This document shows positions 1-10,535 of a DNA stretch of 64,000 nt, in pieces. The notes beneath the pieces were generated by a model. The model was not told the DNA's origin, did no database searches, and worked only from the letters and a program-made list of their open reading frames with translations. Position numbers and translations under genes: made by a program. The DNA comes from Fundidesulfovibrio terrae. GTDB lineage: Bacteria; Desulfobacterota; Desulfovibrionia; Desulfovibrionales; Desulfovibrionaceae. Location of the stretch: the NCBI RefSeq assembly GCF_022808915.1, contig NZ_JAKZFS010000004.1, positions 362,527 to 426,526 of the forward strand, written 5' to 3'. Each line of letters opens with the position of its first letter. The first letter of the stretch is position 1.

Positions 1-2965
<2,965 letters not shown>

Positions 2966-3085
2966 GTTTGGCTCCGGAGTGGCGAAATAAGGGAGGCCAG
3001 GACTTTTTATGAAAACGTCCCGCAAGTCAAGAATGGCCGGGAGGGACATGCTCCGCCGGGAGCCGTCCAGGACGGAGTTGTCCTC

Positions 3086-5062
3086 CTAAAAACTGTAGGC
3101 AAGGGACAGTTGTCCGCTGATGCCGGCGCTGTGTGCCCCGTCACCGATTACGCCATCGCACCGGGCCTTGGCGGTGAACGCGCCGCGCTCGGCCGTTACG
3201 CCCAAACCGGCCTTCATGAGGTCGTGGCTGTCGTAGGCTGAGGATTGGCTCACGGCGAGACCGTAGAGCGTCCCGATGCTTTCGGCTTGGGGATTGCCGA
3301 GCACCCGCTCGTATCCGAGGGTGACGGCAGGCGCTATGGTCCAGGCGCCGAGTTGTTGCCGATCAAGGCTGACCTCCAGGTCGGCCAGCAAGCTGGAAGA
3401 CGTCTTGCCCATGCCATGGACGTGCAGGGCGAGGTCACTTCCGCTTTCGTTGAAACTGCCGAGGGATACACCGGACACGCGAACCCCTGCCTGCAGGGCG
3501 ACGGTGAACGGAGCCGCGTAAATAACGTCGCCGAGACCAACCCGGCCGCCGTATACGGCGCCGTTGGTACTGCCGGTGGCGGTTCCCAGGCCTCCGCCCA
3601 GGCCGCGTCTGCTTTGGTAGTCGACCCAGCCTGCATCCGCGCGCGCCTCCACATACGGGCCGGCGTCGAGGGCCGAAAACCCGTACCGTCCGCCAATCGT
3701 GGCCAGAACGGTGTTGATGGTGGCGGTGGCGTCGGCGCTTGCGACCGACCCCCAATTGTAGCCGACGCCGAGATTGACGCTGGCCTGATTGTTGATGCGG
3801 CGCGTGGCCCCGATGATCGACCCGGCGCTGTACTCCGTGCTGCGGGCAGCGCCGTTGCGGCCATCGGACCAGAAGTTGCCCCCGAAGCCCGCCAGCCAGA
3901 CGCGGGTCTGCCCTTCGCCGAGATCGCGGCCGTTGGCGTAGGGCGTGATGGCCTCGTCGATACGCTGGGGCTGGCGCAGCAGATACGAGGCGGCATCGGC
4001 ATGCACCTGGCCGCCGACCTGCGTCTGGACGCCCCCGAGCGTGCCCTCGTCCACGGCGGACTGCAGATAGTAATTGTAGCTGGTGTAGCGGCCCGACAGG
4101 GGGGAGTTCTGCAACGCATTCAGGAAAGCGGCGCCGGAGGCGGCGTTTCCGGCTGACCCGGCTTGCCCGGGCAACATGAGGTAGTTCACCATCTTGGCGC
4201 GCAGAACGTAGATGTCCGCCAGGGTGAGCCCCAGCCCCTGAGTCAGATAGCCGTACATCGACCCATAGGAGGAGATCACCTGGTCGAGCCCGGCCTGGAG
4301 ATAGCTGGACTGAACCCCCAACAGCGCATTGGCGGTCGCCGGATTCGCTCCCGGCACTTGCGAGAGGATGGCCGCCCGCGAAGACGTGATGAATGCGGCC
4401 GTATAGCTGTTGGTGGCCAGATAGTCGTTCATGATGGTCGCCGGCGACACGCCAGCGATGCTTTCGAGGATGGCGGACGTCCAGCCGGTGCGGTCCTTGC
4501 CGCCCGAACAGTGGTACACATCGGCATGGGGGTCATTGGCCAGGGTGATCAAGACGGTGCGAAATCCCGCCCGCTGGACCGGATCGGTGACAAATGACTG
4601 GTAAGCGGCCTGCATGAAACTGATCGCAACCGAGGGGGGAGCGGTAAACGGCGGCTCGGGCACGGGAGCCGGAGTGCCATAGATGTTGACGTTGGTATAC
4701 GCGGCTCCAATCGGAACCACATCGGGCGTCTGACTGATTTCTGCCGGGGTTCGCAAATCGATATCCCGGCCGATGCCGAGCCGAGAGATGGTTGCCAGGT
4801 CCGCGGTGTTGAGAGAGCCCAGTTGGTCGGACCGATAGATTACCCCGGTTCGCATCACTCCGAAGTTGCTGGCCGGGTTGACGAATCCGGTCCCTCCATT
4901 GCTCGCCGAAATTCCCGCAAGATCTCTGAAATTTTGGGCGGACGTCAGGATTGGAGTCGTAATCGCCAGCTGAGCCCGCGCGGGCGAGGCAAAGAAACAA
5001 AAAAACAGCGCAAGGATGCAAAGTGAAACGTTTCGCGTCGAGACCACCTCAGGAGCCGGCAT
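3086..5062 (-). CDS. Secreted tyrosine phosphatase fused to autotransporter beta-barrel
   Basis: A 658 aa exported protein. Residues 1-30 form a signal peptide with cleavage expected after ARA. Residues ~35-290 resemble the bacterial Tyr/dual-specificity phosphatase family (Y_phosphatase3 type): AQNFRDLAG near the start, FRSD-like YRSDQLG, DLRTPAE, and the P-loop HCSGGKDRTG with the nucleophile Cys185 and Arg191. A helical linker follows. Roughly the last 270 residues are an autotransporter barrel rich in alternating beta strands, ending in the aromatic terminus AYSF expected for outer-membrane insertion. An upstream in-frame ATG at 5371 would overlap flaG and lacks a signal peptide; the ATG at 5062 has AAGGAG eight bases upstream, so I chose it. 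The domain order is seen; the inferred role is a surface-exposed or released phosphatase acting on host, biofilm or envelope phosphoesters. The substrate is unknown. Confidence 0.88.
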   Translation of the reverse strand: MPAPEVVSTRNVSLCILALFFCFFASPARAQLAITTPILTSAQNFRDLAGISASNGGTGFVNPASNFGVMRTGVIYRSDQLGSLNTADLATISRLGIGRDIDLRTPAEISQTPDVVPIGAAYTNVNIYGTPAPVPEPPFTAPPSVAISFMQAAYQSFVTDPVQRAGFRTVLITLANDPHADVYHCSGGKDRTGWTSAILESIAGVSPATIMNDYLATNSYTAAFITSSRAAILSQVPGANPATANALLGVQSSYLQAGLDQVISSYGSMYGYLTQGLGLTLADIYVLRAKMVNYLMLPGQAGSAGNAASGAAFLNALQNSPLSGRYTSYNYYLQSAVDEGTLGGVQTQVGGQVHADAASYLLRQPQRIDEAITPYANGRDLGEGQTRVWLAGFGGNFWSDGRNGAARSTEYSAGSIIGATRRINNQASVNLGVGYNWGSVASADATATINTVLATIGGRYGFSALDAGPYVEARADAGWVDYQSRRGLGGGLGTATGSTNGAVYGGRVGLGDVIYAAPFTVALQAGVRVSGVSLGSFNESGSDLALHVHGMGKTSSSLLADLEVSLDRQQLGAWTIAPAVTLGYERVLGNPQAESIGTLYGLAVSQSSAYDSHDLMKAGLGVTAERGAFTAKARCDGVIGDGAHSAGISGQLSLAYSF

Positions 5063-5281
5063 GAATAAACTCCTTCCAGATCGAGGTCGATGCCGGAGCG
5101 CCTCCGGCCTGGCCGGTGTTGCGGATGGACCACTGCCTGGAGAGCAGGGGGCGTTTACGGCGTTGCCCATGATTGTCCTGCCTCGCCTGGGGTGACCATT
5201 CGCAACCATTGACCAATATTTATGTTTTTCTAACATATCGTTGCGTTTTCCGCAATTGGCGGCCGAAGGAAGGCGGAAAGC

Positions 5282-5309
5282 TAAAGTCCGGCCCCTGAAT
5301 ATCCGATAA
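5282..5309 (+). promoter_or_regulatory. Candidate FliA (sigma-28) promoter for flaG
   Basis: TAAAG at 5282-5286 and CCGATAA at 5303-5309 match the two halves of the flagellar sigma-28 consensus (TAAA-N15-GCCGATAA), with spacing one base longer than ideal. It lies 55 bases upstream of the flaG ATG in the 301-base divergent gap 5063-5363. A sigma-70-like pair TTGACC (5209) / TAACAT (5231, spacer 16) sits farther upstream in an AT-rich patch. I see no other element in this gap. Confidence 0.55.
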
Positions 5310-5363
5310 GGAAGGTGTCGAAACCGGAAAACGGTTTGGGTTTCATCCAGGGAGGGGTGGGCC

Positions 5364-5744
5364 ATGAACATACAACCGACCGAAACACCGAAAGACGTCG
5401 TGGTGGCGGCGTTGGATCAGGAGCGCGCTACGGCCGCAGTGAAGCACCAGGACGAAAAGGCCCGTCCGGTGGAGAGCCAGGACGGCCAGGACCAGGACGC
5501 ATCGGGCCATCCCCTGGACAAGGGCCAGGCCGAGGAACTGCTCAAGAAGGCCCAGGTCTACTTCGAGGGAAAGGGAGTGAACCTGCACTTCAAGACCATG
5601 GACGACAGCTCCGGCGATGTGCAGGTGGAGGTGACGGACGCCCAGAGCAAGAAGGTCATCCTCAAGATTCCCCAGGACGAACTGGTCAAGCTCTCGGAGA
5701 ACATCAAGCGCATGGGCAAGGGCGTCCTGGACAAGGCGGTCTGA
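5364..5744 (+). CDS. flaG: FlaG-family flagellar protein
   Basis: 126 aa. A polar, variable N-terminus (residues 1-45) is followed by the FlaG core. A helical stretch leads into VNLHFKTMDDSSGDVQVEV, then DAQSKKVILKIPQDELVKL, the typical pattern in which a beta strand is followed by [VI]-[IL]-x-x-IPxxE. FlaG proteins are small cytoplasmic or filament-associated proteins that affect flagellar filament length; their exact role is not settled. The start ATG has GGAGG upstream. A sigma-28-type promoter 55 bases ahead and a rho-independent terminator 100 bases after the stop suggest a single-gene transcript expressed with late flagellar genes. No other flagellar gene is in the window. Confidence 0.85.
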   Translation: MNIQPTETPKDVVVAALDQERATAAVKHQDEKARPVESQDGQDQDASGHPLDKGQAEELLKKAQVYFEGKGVNLHFKTMDDSSGDVQVEVTDAQSKKVILKIPQDELVKLSENIKRMGKGVLDKAV

Positions 5745-5842
5745 GTCCGGCGGTTCAGGCGCGCGCCCGCAGTCTCGCGGCGGCCCCGGGGGAGAGGTGT
5801 GGACCTTCCCGGGACGGGGAAACCATGGTTAACGAATTTTAA

Positions 5843-5875
5843 GGCCCGGACCGCTTGATGCGGGGCCGGGCTTTT
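5843..5875 (+). terminator. Rho-independent terminator after flaG
   Basis: Inverted repeat GCCCGG (5844-5849) / CCGGGC (5866-5871) followed by TTTT, about 100 bases downstream of the flaG stop and 17 bases before the next ATG. Confidence 0.7.
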
Positions 5876-5891
5876 ACTACTTGCTTCCTCC

Positions 5892-6530
5892 ATGAAGACC
5901 TTCATCCGCATCGTGTGCCTGGGCCTTTGCCTGGCGCTGGCCGCTCCGGCGTCCTGGGCCAAGACCGAGGACTCCGCGAAAAAATCGTCCCAGTCGAAAT
6001 CCAAATCCAAGTCCGACTCGAAATCCAAGTCGAAGAGCGGCTCCAAGTCCAAGAAGGGCAAAGATCCGTCCAAGGGCAAGTCCAAGAAGGGCGCGTCCGC
6101 CAAGGCGCCCGAAGGCGGCTTCCGCAACTTGCCCTGGGGCGCGCCGCTCACGGCCCTCAAGGAGCCCGACCTGCGCGAGCAGGAAGGGGAGCTCAAGTAC
6201 TACACGGTCCCCGACGACGACATGGACGTCATGGGCGCGCACATGCGCGAGATCGTCTACGTTTTCTGCAAGGACAAGCTCTCCGGGGTGCTCACCCGCT
6301 ACGACGGACAGGTGAACCACCTGATTCTTTTGACAAAGCTCAGCGACACCTACGGAACGCCCCTGGAGAGCCCGCCCAACGTGCGCGGAGACCGCTCCTG
6401 GCGCTTCGACGTGAGCGAGGGCTCGTCCATCGTGATGGAGTACGCGGAGAATTCGAGCACCGGAGCCCTGGCCTGGATGGCCAAGGGGCAGCTGACGCCT
6501 TGCGAGCAGCCTGAGCAGGCCGGGCAGTAG
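5892..6530 (+). CDS. Secreted protein with Lys/Ser-rich linker, unknown function
   Basis: 212 aa. Residues 1-23 are a signal peptide ending in SWA. Residues ~24-75 are almost pure low-complexity SK/KS repeats (SKSKSKSDSKSKSKSGSKSK), strongly basic and probably disordered. Residues ~80-205 form a folded domain beginning GGFRNLPWGAPLTAL, a pattern (F-x-x-[IL]-P-W-G) found at the start of many small periplasmic proteins in Deltaproteobacteria, with one Cys (VFCKDKL) and another near the C-terminus. No catalytic motif is recognisable. The basic linker might bind DNA, peptidoglycan or anionic polymer; that is a guess. The gene stands alone between two hairpins. Confidence 0.8.
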   Translation: MKTFIRIVCLGLCLALAAPASWAKTEDSAKKSSQSKSKSKSDSKSKSKSGSKSKKGKDPSKGKSKKGASAKAPEGGFRNLPWGAPLTALKEPDLREQEGELKYYTVPDDDMDVMGAHMREIVYVFCKDKLSGVLTRYDGQVNHLILLTKLSDTYGTPLESPPNVRGDRSWRFDVSEGSSIVMEYAENSSTGALAWMAKGQLTPCEQPEQAGQ

Positions 6531-6684
6531 CGCCGGCTTTGCCGGGCGCTCCTGCCGCTCGGGGTGACCGGCGCACGGGGCCCATGCGGCACCGGCCTTG
6601 GATCCAGCGCGCCGCTGCGGCCGCCCGAATCTCTCGGGCCTGTGGATTCTGGGGGCCGCAGCGCAGCCATGCGCCAAAAAATTT

Positions 6685-6728
6685 CGGCCGGGAGCGGGCG
6701 GATACGATCCGTCCGCTCCCGGCCGTTG
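6685..6728. terminator. Long bidirectional hairpin
   Basis: A near-perfect inverted repeat (CGGCCGGGAGCGG... / ...CCGCTCCCGGCCG) with TTGTTT after it on the plus strand and AAATTTTTT after it on the minus strand. It lies 38 bases past the stop of the FMN-binding protein gene, so it most likely ends that transcript and protects against read-through from the plus strand. The rest of 6531-6684 holds no gene that I can see. Confidence 0.7.
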
Positions 6729-6765
6729 TTTCAATCCCCGGTCGCCCGGGAAACGCCTGCCGTGG

Positions 6766-7134
6766 CTAGAGGGTCTGCTCCACCGACGTGACCGTGATCA
6801 CCAGCGCGGCCCGGGCCCACTTGAATTTGGCCACGGCCTCGAAATGCGGTCCCGAGGTCTCGAAGGCGGCCGTGCCCCGGATGAGAAACCCCGCGCCGGG
6901 GCCGTTCTTCCCGGTCACCTTGCGGCTTCCCACCGTCATCAGCACCCGGTTGTCGTGGGCCACGTTCTTTTCGGTCTTGTGGTAATACCCGGCGGGGACG
7001 ATGATGCGGCCGCCGTCCATGACCTTCAGGTAGCTGTTCCAGGTGTTCACCAAGTGCGGGCCGTCCTCGCCCTGGGTGGCGATGGCCGCCACGCCTTCGT
7101 TCTTTATGACCTCGAGCATTTTTTCAGGAATCAT
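6766..7134 (-). CDS. FMN-binding split-barrel flavoprotein (Desulfovibrio FMN-bp family)
   Basis: 122 aa, the same length as the characterised FMN-binding protein of Desulfovibrio vulgaris, and it matches the motifs I recall for that family throughout: KNEG near the N-terminus, IATQGEDGPHLVNTWNSY, HKTE.NV, GSRKV.G.NGPG.GFLIRG, and FKWARAALVITV.S.EQTL at the end. The fold is the pyridoxamine-5-phosphate-oxidase-like split barrel. The protein binds FMN as a dimer and is thought to act in electron transfer, although its physiological partner is uncertain. An earlier in-frame ATG exists at 7149, but it has no ribosome site and would extend beyond the family. The ATG at 7134 has GGAG upstream and aligns with the family N-terminus. 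A MocR-type regulator follows upstream on the same strand, a pairing seen with PNPOx-like genes elsewhere. Confidence 0.93.
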   Translation of the reverse strand: MIPEKMLEVIKNEGVAAIATQGEDGPHLVNTWNSYLKVMDGGRIIVPAGYYHKTEKNVAHDNRVLMTVGSRKVTGKNGPGAGFLIRGTAAFETSGPHFEAVAKFKWARAALVITVTSVEQTL

Positions 7135-7380
7135 AACCGTACTCTCCATTCAATTCGTTGTTTGGAAACGACGCCGCGCGCACATGCCTGGCGGGATCGC
7201 GCCCGTTCCCTGGCAGGATCAGGCGGTGAAGGCTCGCCGGTGCGGCCCGGGCGTCATGATGCGTTGTAGAGAAATCCGCGGGGAATGACAGGTGCAGTTT
7301 CGAAAAAAGATATGGGGACAGACGGTCGGGGCGCTGGGAGCGCTTCCAGGTCAGGCTGGCGCTTGAGGCGCGGTCGCCCC

Positions 7381-8811
7381 TCAGTCCGTGTCCGGCAGGT
7401 CCCGGCCGAGGCATATCCCGGCGAGCAGCCGCGTGGCCCGGTCGATCTCCTCGGGGGCCATGGAGCCGAATCCCAGGAGCAGCAGGCCTTCCGCGCCGCC
7501 GCCTCCGTCCAGGGTCTCGGAGAACGGGAACAGCCGTATGCCCGCCACGCCCGCCCGGCGGATCAGCTCCCGCTCGCCAAGGGCCATGCCGGGAATCCGC
7601 AACACCACGTGCAGTCCCGCCCCCTGGCCGATGATCTCGGCCTTGTCCCCGAAATGGGCGTCCACGGCGCGCAGGAGCGCGTTGTGCTTTTTCTTGCAGC
7701 CGGTGCGCATGCGCCGGATGTGCCGGTCCCAGTGGCCCTGGGCCATGAACCTGGCCAGGGTCCGCTGTTCCAGGAGCGAAGCCGGGGCCTGGTAGTGGCG
7801 GAAAAGCTCGTGGTAGCGGGCAAGCAGGGAGCGGGGGAGCACCATGTAGCTCAGGCGTAGCGCCGGGGACAGAATCTTGGAGAACGTGCCCAGGTAGATG
7901 ATGTCCCCCTCCGGATGAAGCCCTTGCAGCGAGGGGATGGGCTTTCCCTGGTAGCGCAGTTCGCTGTCGTAATCGTCCTCGATGATGACGTTGCCGCCCG
8001 CCCGCGCCCAGTCGATGAGCTTAAGCCGGGTGCCCACGGGCATGACGTGGCCCAGCGGAAACTGGTGCGAGGGGGTGACGTAGGCCACGCGGCTCCCGCT
8101 GTCCTTCAAAGCGTCGATGTCCATGCCGCCGGGGCCCACGGCGACCGGGACCACCTCCAGGGAGTTGTTGCGCAGAACGGACCGGGGGAGGAAATAGCCC
8201 GGGTTCTCGACGCCCACCCTGGGGTGCGTGTCCTTGACGAGGGTCGCGGCCATGCCCAGGGCGTGCTGCAGCCCGGAGCAGACCACGATCTGCTCCGGAG
8301 AGCAGGCCACGCCGCGCGAGCGGTCCAGGTACTCCCGGACGGCCTGGCGAAGCTCCCGTTCTCCCTGCCCGTCGCCGTAGCGGGCCAGTTCGCCGGAGCT
8401 CTCGCGCAGGCATTCCAGGTAATACTTGCGCCACAGCGGCGCGGGGAAGCTGTGCGGGTCGAGCTTGGCCGGATGGAAATCGTAGCGGCAGGGCGGCCCG
8501 GCCCCCGGATCCGCCCCGGGTGCGGCGTCCGGCCCTCGCAGCTTTCGCTTCGCGGTCGGGGGAGGGGCTTCGTGGTCCAGGGCGGACACGAAATAGCCGC
8601 TTCGGGCCCGGGCGTGAACGTACCCCTCGGCGGTAAGCTCCAGGTAGGTGTTCTCCACCGTGTTTCGGCTGACCGAAAGCTCCGCGGCCAGGTCCCTGAC
8701 GGACGGGAGCTTCGCGCCCGCAGGCAACCGGCCGGACAGCACCCGTTCTCTGATCTGCCTGGCGAGCTGCGCGTAGAGCGGGTCGGGGGAGTTGTGGTCG
8801 AGGATGAACAT
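7381..8811 (-). CDS. MocR/GabR-type regulator: GntR HTH fused to aminotransferase fold
   Basis: 476 aa. Residues ~10-78 are a GntR winged helix (PLYAQLARQIRERVLSG, LPSVRDLAAELSVSRNTVENTYLELTAEGYV, ARARSGYFV). A ~45 residue Pro/Ala-rich linker follows. Residues ~125-465 have the fold type I aminotransferase pattern: SGLQHAL, ENPGYF, IEDDYDSELRY, and the PLP Schiff-base lysine K312 in GTFSKILSPALRLSYM. MocR proteins sense PLP or an amino-acid adduct and usually control vitamin B6 metabolism, amino-acid degradation or transport. Its target is not visible, but the adjacent FMN-binding split-barrel gene (fold of PNP oxidase), reading in the same direction 246 bases downstream, is the obvious candidate. 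The intervening 7135-7380 holds no gene and probably carries the operator. A PdxR-like role is inference. Confidence 0.9.
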   Translation of the reverse strand: MFILDHNSPDPLYAQLARQIRERVLSGRLPAGAKLPSVRDLAAELSVSRNTVENTYLELTAEGYVHARARSGYFVSALDHEAPPPTAKRKLRGPDAAPGADPGAGPPCRYDFHPAKLDPHSFPAPLWRKYYLECLRESSGELARYGDGQGERELRQAVREYLDRSRGVACSPEQIVVCSGLQHALGMAATLVKDTHPRVGVENPGYFLPRSVLRNNSLEVVPVAVGPGGMDIDALKDSGSRVAYVTPSHQFPLGHVMPVGTRLKLIDWARAGGNVIIEDDYDSELRYQGKPIPSLQGLHPEGDIIYLGTFSKILSPALRLSYMVLPRSLLARYHELFRHYQAPASLLEQRTLARFMAQGHWDRHIRRMRTGCKKKHNALLRAVDAHFGDKAEIIGQGAGLHVVLRIPGMALGERELIRRAGVAGIRLFPFSETLDGGGGAEGLLLLGFGSMAPEEIDRATRLLAGICLGRDLPDTD

Positions 8812-8850
8812 GACGCTCCGGGTGCCGCCGCGTGGGGCGCGCGGCCGCGT

Positions 8851-9537
8851 TCAGTCCGAGGTCCGGTCCCCGGACTTGGCCTGGCGGGGGTTGACTCCCT
8901 CGGGGTCCAGTCCCCGGCCCGCATCGTACACGCCCACCACGTCGTCGATGCGCGCGACGCTTCGGGCGCGCTGGAAATAGCGGCGGATGTTCAAAAAATC
9001 CGATTCGTAGCCGCCTTCCCCGCCCCAACCCCGGCCGCGTCCCGCGACCAGATCCCGGGAGAGGCACAGGCACAGGGGGTCGATGTTGCCCTGGCGCACG
9101 GCCTCCTCGGCGGTGCCGGGCCGGGGGAGGTAGGGGATGTCGAAGGCGCGGCCCACGTCGATGCGGGCGATGACCATCTCGACCTCCGGATGCGACAGGA
9201 AGCTCGCGAGGGCGTTCGGGGTCAGCGCGTTGTCGTCGTCCAGGAACATCAGGCGCGCCCCCCGGGCCAGCCCGATCAGGCGGTCGCGGATGTAGTTGCC
9301 GAAGTTGCCGCTCTTGGGAAAGTCCACGAAGGTTGCGGGCACTGTCGTTTCGGGCCGTACGCCCTTGACGCCGTCGAATCCCACCAGCCATTCCACCTGC
9401 CCCGGCCGCATGAGCCCGGCGGAAACGGCGTTCGCGGCGGCTTCGTCCAGGCTCCTTGCCGCCAGGGCCAGGGCGTTCGGGCGGTCGCCCCGGCTGGGCG
9501 TCACCACGCTTATGAGAACGTCGCCTGGCGCGGCCAC
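8851..9537 (-). CDS. Small GT-A type glycosyltransferase
   Basis: 228 aa. LISVVTPSRGDRPNALALAARSL at the N-terminus is the nucleotide-sugar-binding strand of GT2-like enzymes. RLMFLDDDNALTPNAL contains the DxD-type metal site, and the centre holds the pattern NFGNYIRDRLIGLA. The C-terminus is Arg/Gly-rich and degenerate, with no membrane segment. Start: GTG at 9537 with GGGAGG five bases upstream; extending to the ATG at 9957 would run through three plus-strand genes. The donor and acceptor are unknown. With two CgeB-like glycosyltransferases, a methyltransferase and radical SAM genes in the next 11 kb it may belong to a surface- or flagellin-glycan modification set, but it is transcribed away from them. 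Confidence 0.65.
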   Translation of the reverse strand: MAAPGDVLISVVTPSRGDRPNALALAARSLDEAAANAVSAGLMRPGQVEWLVGFDGVKGVRPETTVPATFVDFPKSGNFGNYIRDRLIGLARGARLMFLDDDNALTPNALASFLSHPEVEMVIARIDVGRAFDIPYLPRPGTAEEAVRQGNIDPLCLCLSRDLVAGRGRGWGGEGGYESDFLNIRRYFQRARSVARIDDVVGVYDAGRGLDPEGVNPRQAKSGDRTSD

Positions 9538-9657
9538 ATGGACCTCCCGGGGTTCTTGGCGTACTGTGCTTCGGGCATGGCCCGAGTATAGTCCCAAACG
9601 CGCCGGGAGGGAACCTCGCGGCCCGTTGGTCAACCATCTGAAAATCAAGGAGCGATC

Positions 9658-9918
9658 ATGAAAGGAGTCTGGGACGGGCTCGACAAGGAGCGCATCAGCC
9701 GGGCGGTGCTCACGGCCTTTTCCTCCGATGAATACCTGGAACTCCTGGCCGCTATCAACAACGCCGACACCGTGGCCGAGGTGGAGGCCGCCAGGGCGCA
9801 GCTCAAGGACGTCATGGCCCTGTGGCGGCAGGAGTGTCCCGAATACGCCTTCATGGTGGACTGCCTGTACCTCTTCTCCGAGAAGATGGACCTGTACCTG
9901 GCCGGGAAAGGCGCGTGA
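9658..9918 (+). CDS. Small helical protein, unknown function
   Basis: 86 aa, predicted mainly alpha-helical, with no signal peptide, no Cys pair and no recognised motif; it contains a single Cys pair far apart (ECPEY and DCLYLF). The start ATG has AAGGAG seven bases upstream. Its last codons overlap the GTG of tag in a GTGA arrangement, so the two are translationally coupled. I do not recognise the family. It is not a convincing RiPP precursor despite the radical SAM genes downstream, because it lacks a leader/core division and is separated from them by three genes. Confidence 0.7.
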   Translation: MKGVWDGLDKERISRAVLTAFSSDEYLELLAAINNADTVAEVEAARAQLKDVMALWRQECPEYAFMVDCLYLFSEKMDLYLAGKGA

Positions 9919-10535
9919 GCGCGGCTGCGGGTCCGCATCCGGACGGCCCGGACGCAAGGGTGCGCTGTCCCTGGCCGGGCTCCGACCCCCTCTATGTGGA
10001 CTACCACGACCGGGAGTGGGGCACGCCGCTTCGCGACGACCGGGCGCTCTTCGAGCTTTTGGTGCTGGAGGGCTTCCAGGCCGGGCTGTCCTGGTACACC
10101 ATCCTCAAACGCCGCGAGGGCTTCCGCCGGGCCTTCGGAGGCTTCATCCCCGAGGTGGTGGCCGCCTACGGTCCCAAGGAGCACGCGCGCCTGTTGGCCG
10201 ATCCGGGCATCATCCGCAACCGCCTCAAGGTGGAGGCCGCGCCCCTGAACGCCCGGGCCTTTCTGGCGGTGCAGGGCAGCTTCGGCAGCTTCGCGGACTA
10301 TCTCTGGGGTTTCGTGGACGGCCGTCCCGTGGTCAACGCCTGGGAGCGCGTGGACCAGGTCCCGGCCGTGACCCCGCTGTCCGACACCGTGAGCCGCGAT
10401 CTGAAATCCAGGGGGTTCAAGTTCGTGGGGTCCACCAGCGTCTACGCCTACCTCCAGTCGGCCGGCATCGTGAACGACCACCTCGCCAGCTGCTTCCGCT
10501 TCGCCGAGCTGGCCGGGGCCGCCGCACGCGCATGA
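9915..10535 (+). CDS. tag: DNA-3-methyladenine glycosylase I
   Basis: 206 aa. It removes 3-methyladenine from alkylated DNA as the first step of base-excision repair. The family pattern is complete: RCPWPG with the first zinc Cys, DPLYVDYHDREWGTPLRDDRALFELLVLEGFQAGLSW, ILKRREGFRRAF, RNRLKVEA, and the C-terminal zinc ligands in VNDHLASCF (His and Cys). The start is GTG at 9915, overlapping the stop of the 86 aa gene (GTGA); the ATG at 9822 lies within that gene and adds non-homologous residues. The stop overlaps the ATG of the next gene (ATGA), so all three are one operon. Why a repair glycosylase is coupled to a glycosyltransferase is unclear and may be just genome compactness. Confidence 0.95.
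   Translation: MSAAAGPHPDGPDARVRCPWPGSDPLYVDYHDREWGTPLRDDRALFELLVLEGFQAGLSWYTILKRREGFRRAFGGFIPEVVAAYGPKEHARLLADPGIIRNRLKVEAAPLNARAFLAVQGSFGSFADYLWGFVDGRPVVNAWERVDQVPAVTPLSDTVSRDLKSRGFKFVGSTSVYAYLQSAGIVNDHLASCFRFAELAGAAARA

Noticed and set aside
5063..5371. N-terminal extension of the phosphatase-autotransporter to the ATG at 5371
   Set aside because: It would bury the signal peptide, overlap flaG and ignore the strong AAGGAG site at the internal ATG 5062.
9658..9918. 86-residue protein as a RiPP precursor for the radical SAM pair
   Set aside because: No leader/core layout, coupled to tag instead, and three genes away from the radical SAM operon.
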